DNA from: Caballeronia udeis
GTDB taxonomy: Bacteria; Pseudomonadota; Gammaproteobacteria; Burkholderiales; Burkholderiaceae
NCBI RefSeq assembly: GCF_001544555.2
Contig: NZ_FCOK02000020.1
Coordinates: forward strand, 62,001 to 126,000
DNA length: 64,000 nt
Direction: 5' to 3'
Part shown: positions 59,806 to 64,000 of the stretch, piece by piece
How the letters are laid out: the number at the start of each line of letters is the position of its first letter
Position numbering within the stretch: position 1 is the first letter of the stretch
Program-made: the position numbers and the translations under genes
Notes under the pieces: model-generated
The model's database searches: none
Seen by the model: only the letters and a program-made list of their open reading frames with translations
What the model was told of the DNA's origin: nothing

Positions 59806-61545
59806 ATGCTATCCATGCGGTCATTCCAGCGCGGGCTGGTCCTGAGCATCGTTCTTGCCGGTCTTGGCGCCGGCGGAGAGGCTGCATCCCAGGTCCCGCC
59901 GGCGGGTAACGCCGGGCAGGGACGAGTCTTCTTTCAGCAAAATTGCGCCATGTGCCACGCTGACAGCCTGGGGCCTGGAAATGCAGCGATCACGCGTCAA
60001 GGCCCCAGTCTCGTGGGTGTTTTTGGCCGGCGCGCCGGTTCTCTCCCGAACTTCAACTTTACCCGCGGCTTGAGCGGGTTAGGCGTGACCTGGGATTCAA
60101 CGACCCTGGAGCGCTTCCTCGCGAGTCCAATGGCGATTGCGCCGGGCACCACCATGCCCGTTTCCGTCGACGATCCCAGCGATCGCCGCAACGTGATTGC
60201 TTACCTCTCCACCCTGACGCTTCCGGCTCAGGCATCCACAACCGCCAACCTAACGTCCGCTCCTTCGCCTGAAACCGACCCCGGCGATTGGCGTCATGCC
60301 GCCCCGGGTGTCAAGCATCACATCACGCTGGCGGATTTGCCCGCACCCTATAGCACCACTTCGTCAGGAAACGGTCCGGAAGTGGTGAAGCAGCCCGCCA
60401 ATGTCTCGTTGTCTGTTCCGCCGGGGTTCAAGGTCCGGCTGTTTGCGAAGGGTCTGTCGAATCCGCGCATAGTGCGCGTCGCGCCCAACGGAGATATCTT
60501 TGTTGCGGAGACGGCCTCGAATCGCATCAGGGTATTGCGTGCCGCTGACGGAGCGGAGACGCCATCCGACAATCAGATATTTGCCGATGGCCTGGACCGG
60601 CCCTTCGGCATCGCCTTTTATCCATCGGGAAACCATCCGCAATGGATCTACGTGGCGAACAACAACTCGATTGTCCGTTTCCCGTATAAGAGTGGAGACC
60701 TTAAGGCGAGTGGCACGGCGCAGGTCGTCGTGCCACATCTGACGGACAGCAGGGGCGGCCATAGCACGCGCGATGTGGCCTTTTCGCTGGACGGCAAACG
60801 CATGTTCATTTCCGTTGGTTCCGGGTCGAACGTCGCCGAAGGCATGAGCAAAAAGAGTCCCGCAGACATCGCCCGTTGGGACGCCGAACACGGACAGGGT
60901 GCGGGATGGGATGCTGAAACGAATCGCGCCACCATTCTCGTGACTGACCCCGAAGGCCATGAACCTCTCCACACCTTTGCGACGGGTATTCGCAATGGCG
61001 CAGGAATCGCAGTGGATCCGAACACGGGCGAGTTGTGGACTTCAACGAACGAGCGCGATGGCCTGGGCGATGATCTGGTGCCGGACTACGTCACCCGCGT
61101 GAAAGCGGGCGGATTCTATGGTTGGCCCTGGTACTACATGGGTGACCACGAAGATCCTCGCCACGCCGGCGAGCGCCCCGATCTTGCCGGGAAGACGATC
61201 ACCCCGGACGTTTTACTGCAGTCGCATTCGGCTCCGTTAGAGATGTGCTTCTATTCGGCGACAACGGGCGCGGCAGCGTTTCCGGCCGAGTATCGCGGAG
61301 ATGTTTTCGTGGCCTCCCACGGCTCATGGAACCGAAGTTCGCGCACCGGTTATAAGGTGATGCGTGTGCGTCTTGATCACGGAGTTCCGACCGGCGAGTA
61401 CGAGGATTTTCTCACCGGTTTCGTGGTGAACGAACATAGCGTGTGGGGCAGACCCGTGGGCGTAGCTGTTGCTCACGACGGAGCGCTGCTCGTGACCGAA
61501 GACGGCAACGACACATTGTGGCGCGTCGCCTATACGGGTCGTTAA
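59806..61545 (+). CDS. Cytochrome c-sorbosone dehydrogenase-like fusion protein
   Basis: 579 residues. After a signal peptide (about 1-28) comes a class I cytochrome c domain with the haem site C-A-M-C-H near residue 47 and a probable methionine ligand in PGTTMPVSV. The second part is a six-bladed propeller of the PQQ-dependent L-sorbosone dehydrogenase/glucose dehydrogenase type (VRVAPNGDIFVAETASNRIR, FGIAFYPSGNHPQWIYVANN, VAFSLDGKRMFISVGSGSNV). It would oxidise a sugar or aldehyde in the periplasm and pass electrons to its own haem. An ATG at 59815 is an alternative start. Confidence 0.87.
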   Translation: MLSMRSFQRGLVLSIVLAGLGAGGEAASQVPPAGNAGQGRVFFQQNCAMCHADSLGPGNAAITRQGPSLVGVFGRRAGSLPNFNFTRGLSGLGVTWDSTTLERFLASPMAIAPGTTMPVSVDDPSDRRNVIAYLSTLTLPAQASTTANLTSAPSPETDPGDWRHAAPGVKHHITLADLPAPYSTTSSGNGPEVVKQPANVSLSVPPGFKVRLFAKGLSNPRIVRVAPNGDIFVAETASNRIRVLRAADGAETPSDNQIFADGLDRPFGIAFYPSGNHPQWIYVANNNSIVRFPYKSGDLKASGTAQVVVPHLTDSRGGHSTRDVAFSLDGKRMFISVGSGSNVAEGMSKKSPADIARWDAEHGQGAGWDAETNRATILVTDPEGHEPLHTFATGIRNGAGIAVDPNTGELWTSTNERDGLGDDLVPDYVTRVKAGGFYGWPWYYMGDHEDPRHAGERPDLAGKTITPDVLLQSHSAPLEMCFYSATTGAAAFPAEYRGDVFVASHGSWNRSSRTGYKVMRVRLDHGVPTGEYEDFLTGFVVNEHSVWGRPVGVAVAHDGALLVTEDGNDTLWRVAYTGR

Positions 61546-61797
61546 CAAATCAAGGTCGTCGGCGGCCTACGCGCAGTCACGCTGTCGCACGGCTCGTCTT
61601 GCCAAGCGACCGCTAGCTGATCAAGTCCCCCTTCTATAGTGGAACCTGACCATCGCGATTTTGTGGAGCGCTTCTGGAGCGTGCTTAGCGCCATCCGTTC
61701 GGACGATACTGTTTCTATGGAACCGACCCATCGAAAAAAATCTGGCATTCTATGTCGACCTCAAAACACGAACGCAGCCACGCCCGCCTGATCCACC

Positions 61798-62190
61798 ATG
61801 CCAAATTATCTCGATGCTTCAGCTCTCACCAAGATCGCGTTGCGCGCAGAGTCGGTGGCCACAGGGCCATGCAATTGCACCCGGACGCCGCTTGACGGCT
61901 GGAACTCACAACCGGTTTCTCTCGACGAAGGGCGTCTCGAGGAAATCGGCACCCTCATGGTGGACGATGATCCTGAGCCTAGCTATCGGGAATACCTACC
62001 GGGCGATCTTGATTATTGGTCCCCCAATGCACCCATCACGCCGCATTTTTTTCCGTATAACCGATGCAACGTATGGCAATGCATGCAATGCAGCCGGCTT
62101 TATCTTCGATACACGGAAGGCGGAGGTTATTTTGTTGACCGTCGAATTCGCGCCGTGAATTCGGCTTTGATCCAGGACGTTCCTTTGTGA
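61798..62190 (+). CDS. Hypothetical cysteine-rich protein
   Basis: 130 residues, no signal peptide. Two cysteine groups are seen: GPCNCTRTP near residue 25 and RCNVWQCMQCSRLYLRYTEG near 90, which could form a zinc or other metal site. The end (GGYFVDRRIRAVN) looks folded and conserved in style. No family is recognised. The ribosome-binding site is weak. It sits alone, 252 bp after the dehydrogenase fusion. Confidence 0.6.
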   Translation: MPNYLDASALTKIALRAESVATGPCNCTRTPLDGWNSQPVSLDEGRLEEIGTLMVDDDPEPSYREYLPGDLDYWSPNAPITPHFFPYNRCNVWQCMQCSRLYLRYTEGGGYFVDRRIRAVNSALIQDVPL

Positions 62191-62642
62191 ATGGCTAAGA
62201 GCATTTCTTAAAAGCAGCCCTTAACCGATCAACTCAGTGGCCGAGCGCGAACGACCGCCTCGGCCGCCTTTGACACCTTCACCTTCATCGCCGGCGGTAT
62301 TCAGATTGGAGCCGGGCAAAGGCGCTCCAGAATCGTCGTCCGCGCTAGTAACGATGCGCCCCGCTTCGCAGCATTTTCCAGACTTATCGTCATAGCAATT
62401 AATCAAAAAACGAAATGACCGCTAAGTGCATTGCAGCAAACATCAATCGACTCCGGGTTTTATCTGCTATCCCGTGATACGGATGTCAATTCAATGTTGC
62501 TAACGGGAGACACAAAAACGAAAACAGATCACGAGTTAATTTGACGGAAATATTATCGCCCTTGCGATCAAAAATCGCGCTTGAACTATTGGCGTTACAT
62601 ACACCAGTAGTTGTCCAACAAATCAATAGGGGAAGATACTCT
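62191..62642. other. Intergenic region upstream of the porin
   Basis: 452 bp. From about 62396 on it is AT-rich compared with the surroundings and probably contains the porin promoter and leader. A doubtful small minus-strand ORF (62221-62406) lies in its left half. Confidence 0.5.
62221..62406 (-). CDS. Doubtful 61-residue ORF
   Basis: It starts with TTG and lacks a ribosome-binding site. The peptide has a CC pair near the start and a Gly/Ser/Arg-rich end (GEGVKGGRGGRSRSATELIG). Codon use is acceptable, but no relative is recognised and nothing around it supports expression. Confidence 0.25.
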   Translation of the reverse strand: MINCYDDKSGKCCEAGRIVTSADDDSGAPLPGSNLNTAGDEGEGVKGGRGGRSRSATELIG

Positions 62643-63740
62643 GTGAAGAAAACTACCAGCGCCATTGGCGGCGCATTGATCGCCATTGCTGCTCAATCCG
62701 CTTTCGCGCAAAGCTCAGTCACCCTGTATGGCATTGTCGACACCAGCGTCCGCTATCTCACCAACGCCGATGCAAATAACGACAACCAGGTATCAATGGG
62801 CGTTGGCCCGATCACCGGCAGCCGCTGGGGCTTGAAGGGATCTGAGGATCTGGGCGGCGGCCTGTCCGCGGTGTTCCGGTTAGAGAACGGCTTCAACCTC
62901 TGGAACGGCCAGTTTGCGAGCTCGAATACGCTCTTCAACCGGATGGCTTATGTTGGAATTTCGAGCAACCAGTATGGCACCGTCACCTTGGGCCGCCAGA
63001 ACACGCCGTTATTCGACCAGTTAGGGAATGTCTACGACCCGTTGACCGTGGGTAACTACGATCAGGACGGCTGGTTGCCCGGCGCACTTGGCTACGGCCT
63101 GCGCCAGAACAACTCCGTCAAGTACAACGGCCAGTTCGGTGGCGTCAACGTGGAGGCCATGTACGGCTTTGGTAACGTGGCGGGCAGCGTTGGCGCGAGC
63201 AACATGTACGGCTTGACGGCGTCGTACACATTCGCCGGCTTGTCTCTTGATGCGGGCTTCCAGCAGAACAGCGACGTGCACAACAACAAGTTCAATGTTG
63301 TCAACGTGAGCGCTGTCTATGCATTCAGCACGGTCAAGGCCTTCGCGGGCTGGCTGCATTCGCAGGACAATACCGGCATGGTCGACATCTTCATGTCGGC
63401 TGCAAACTCACCGGCTGCCAACTTCGCGGCGCCTGTGACGAACACCAACCGCATTGACGACGGCTTCTATGTCGGTTCCACGTGGCAGGTCACGACGCCG
63501 TTGCTGCTGACTGCGGCGGCCTACTACGATCACTCCCGCAATGCGCTGGAAGCCAACGGAACTACGCTTGGCCGCGGCGTCCGTTATTCGGGCGTGCTGC
63601 TTGCCGAATACTCGCTGTCCAAGCGGACAGAAGTGTATAGCACGGTCGACTTCATCCGTGGCACCGGTGCGGCGCAGGCAGACTTTCCGGGACGCAACAA
63701 CCAGACCGGCGTTGCAGTCGGCCTTCGCAACATATTCTGA
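62643..63740 (+). CDS. Outer-membrane porin, OmpC-like (beta-proteobacterial general porin)
   Basis: 365 residues. The start is GTG at 62643 after AGGGGAAG, giving KKTTSAIGGALIAIAAQSAF as signal peptide; the upstream frame from 62541 was rejected because it would bury this signal. The mature N-terminus SSVTLYGIVDTSVRYLTNAD, the strand GSRWGLKGSEDLGGGLSAVF and the C-terminal TGVAVGLRNIF with terminal phenylalanine are standard for 16-strand trimeric Burkholderia-type porins. A strong terminator follows. It gives general entry of small solutes. Confidence 0.93.
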   Translation: MKKTTSAIGGALIAIAAQSAFAQSSVTLYGIVDTSVRYLTNADANNDNQVSMGVGPITGSRWGLKGSEDLGGGLSAVFRLENGFNLWNGQFASSNTLFNRMAYVGISSNQYGTVTLGRQNTPLFDQLGNVYDPLTVGNYDQDGWLPGALGYGLRQNNSVKYNGQFGGVNVEAMYGFGNVAGSVGASNMYGLTASYTFAGLSLDAGFQQNSDVHNNKFNVVNVSAVYAFSTVKAFAGWLHSQDNTGMVDIFMSAANSPAANFAAPVTNTNRIDDGFYVGSTWQVTTPLLLTAAAYYDHSRNALEANGTTLGRGVRYSGVLLAEYSLSKRTEVYSTVDFIRGTGAAQADFPGRNNQTGVAVGLRNIF

Positions 63741-63783
63741 TGCGGGCTGCCCGGTTTGTCGCCGGGCATGACGCTTCCGAACC

Positions 63784-63822
63784 AACGGCGCGCACTCAAT
63801 GCAATGGTGCGCGCCGTTTTTT
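63784..63822 (+). terminator. Rho-independent terminator of the porin gene
   Basis: AACGGCGCGCAC (63784-63795) pairs perfectly with GTGCGCGCCGTT (63807-63818) and a run of six T residues ends at 63822. Confidence 0.9.
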
Positions 63823-63851
63823 CTTGAGGCAGCAGGGGCAGCAGTACGTCA

Positions 63852-64000
63852 TCAGATCAATAGTTCGACCGACTGCAGCACGTGGCGTGTTTCCGGCAAA
63901 CTCGAGTCGCATCCTTCGCGAATCGTTTCGATCATGCATTCTATAAAGCACTCGGACGCGGCACTCGCGGGATGACCGGTACGCGAGATGACGCTGACCA
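63852..64000 (-). CDS. LysR family regulator, C-terminal end (gene continues beyond the window)
   Basis: The last 48 codons are present, ending at TGA 63852-63854. The peptide SVISRTGHPASAASECFIEC then MIETIREGCDSSLPETRHVL resembles the end of a LysR substrate-binding domain (R-T/x-G-x-P-x-S-x-A-x-x-x-F). The N-terminal HTH lies to the right of the window. It converges with the porin gene. Confidence 0.7.
   Translation of the reverse strand, partial: VSVISRTGHPASAASECFIECMIETIREGCDSSLPETRHVLQSVELLI

Noticed and set aside
62221-62406. Small RiPP-like precursor upstream of the porin
   Set aside because: TTG start without ribosome-binding site and no modification or export genes nearby; kept only as a doubtful ORF.

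Overview
The window looks like a piece of a Burkholderiaceae replicon, most likely Paraburkholderia or Caballeronia. Reasons: high GC, a porin with the typical N-terminus (62643-63740), many LysR/LacI/AraC/Lrp regulators beside small catabolic operons, type VI secretion genes, and enzyme pairs common in that group. It reads as an accessory, catabolism-rich region. No rRNA, tRNA, intact insertion sequence, CRISPR array or phage was recognised.

Layout. 0-14 kb: a truncated DUF3455 gene, a YceI lipoprotein, an MFS carrier divergent from an NCS1 permease with two GntR/HutC-like sites between them, a D-threonine-aldolase-like enzyme with a HAD hydrolase under a LysR regulator, an aminotransferase, an Lrp-controlled M20 hydrolase plus diaminopropionate ammonia-lyase pair (the ygeY/ygeX pairing of E. 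coli), and mmsA with its own LysR regulator. 14-18 kb: a wrecked type VI secretion locus. tssJ, tssG and tssE look intact, but tssF carries an internal stop and both tssF and clpV are 5'-truncated and abut head to head at about 16.61 kb. 18-29 kb: an AraC regulator, a disulfide oxidoreductase, then a LacI-controlled operon of ABC ATPase, GH42 beta-galactosidase, binding protein and two permeases, with a perfect 20-bp operator and a strong intercistronic hairpin.

29-41 kb: a chemoreceptor, small exported proteins, a patatin, a Tat-exported phosphatase and a possible NlpC/P60-like protein. Then comes a decayed rhizopine-type (moc) cluster: LacI regulator, truncated sugar-ABC genes, MocD- and MocE-like proteins and a chimeric MocF stub. 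It is followed by a toxin-antitoxin pair whose toxin is broken. 41-47 kb: a sugar-acid operon (IlvD/Edd dehydratase, RraA-like aldolase, MFS carrier, LacI regulator) with two matching operators in its promoter. 47-55 kb: an aldehyde dehydrogenase and DUF779 pair behind a clear sigma-54 promoter, the sigma-54 activator, a related regulator that lacks the AAA+ domain, and an NTF2-flavin monooxygenase fusion. 55-64 kb: NnrU-like membrane protein, SDR enzyme and AraC regulator, an exported cupin, a putative 2OG-Fe(II) oxygenase, a cytochrome c-sorbosone dehydrogenase fusion, a cysteine-rich small protein, a porin with a strong terminator, and the end of a LysR gene.

The main themes are nutrient-specific operons with visible operators, and gene decay at three places (14-18 kb, 36.5-38.5 kb, 40.7-41 kb). 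No wholly new defence or secretion system is evident. The most promising leads are the rearranged T6SS, the AAA-less regulator beside the NTF2-monooxygenase fusion, the dehydratase-RraA operon, and the M20-diaminopropionate lyase pair. All functions are read from sequence motifs and gene order only; no search was run.
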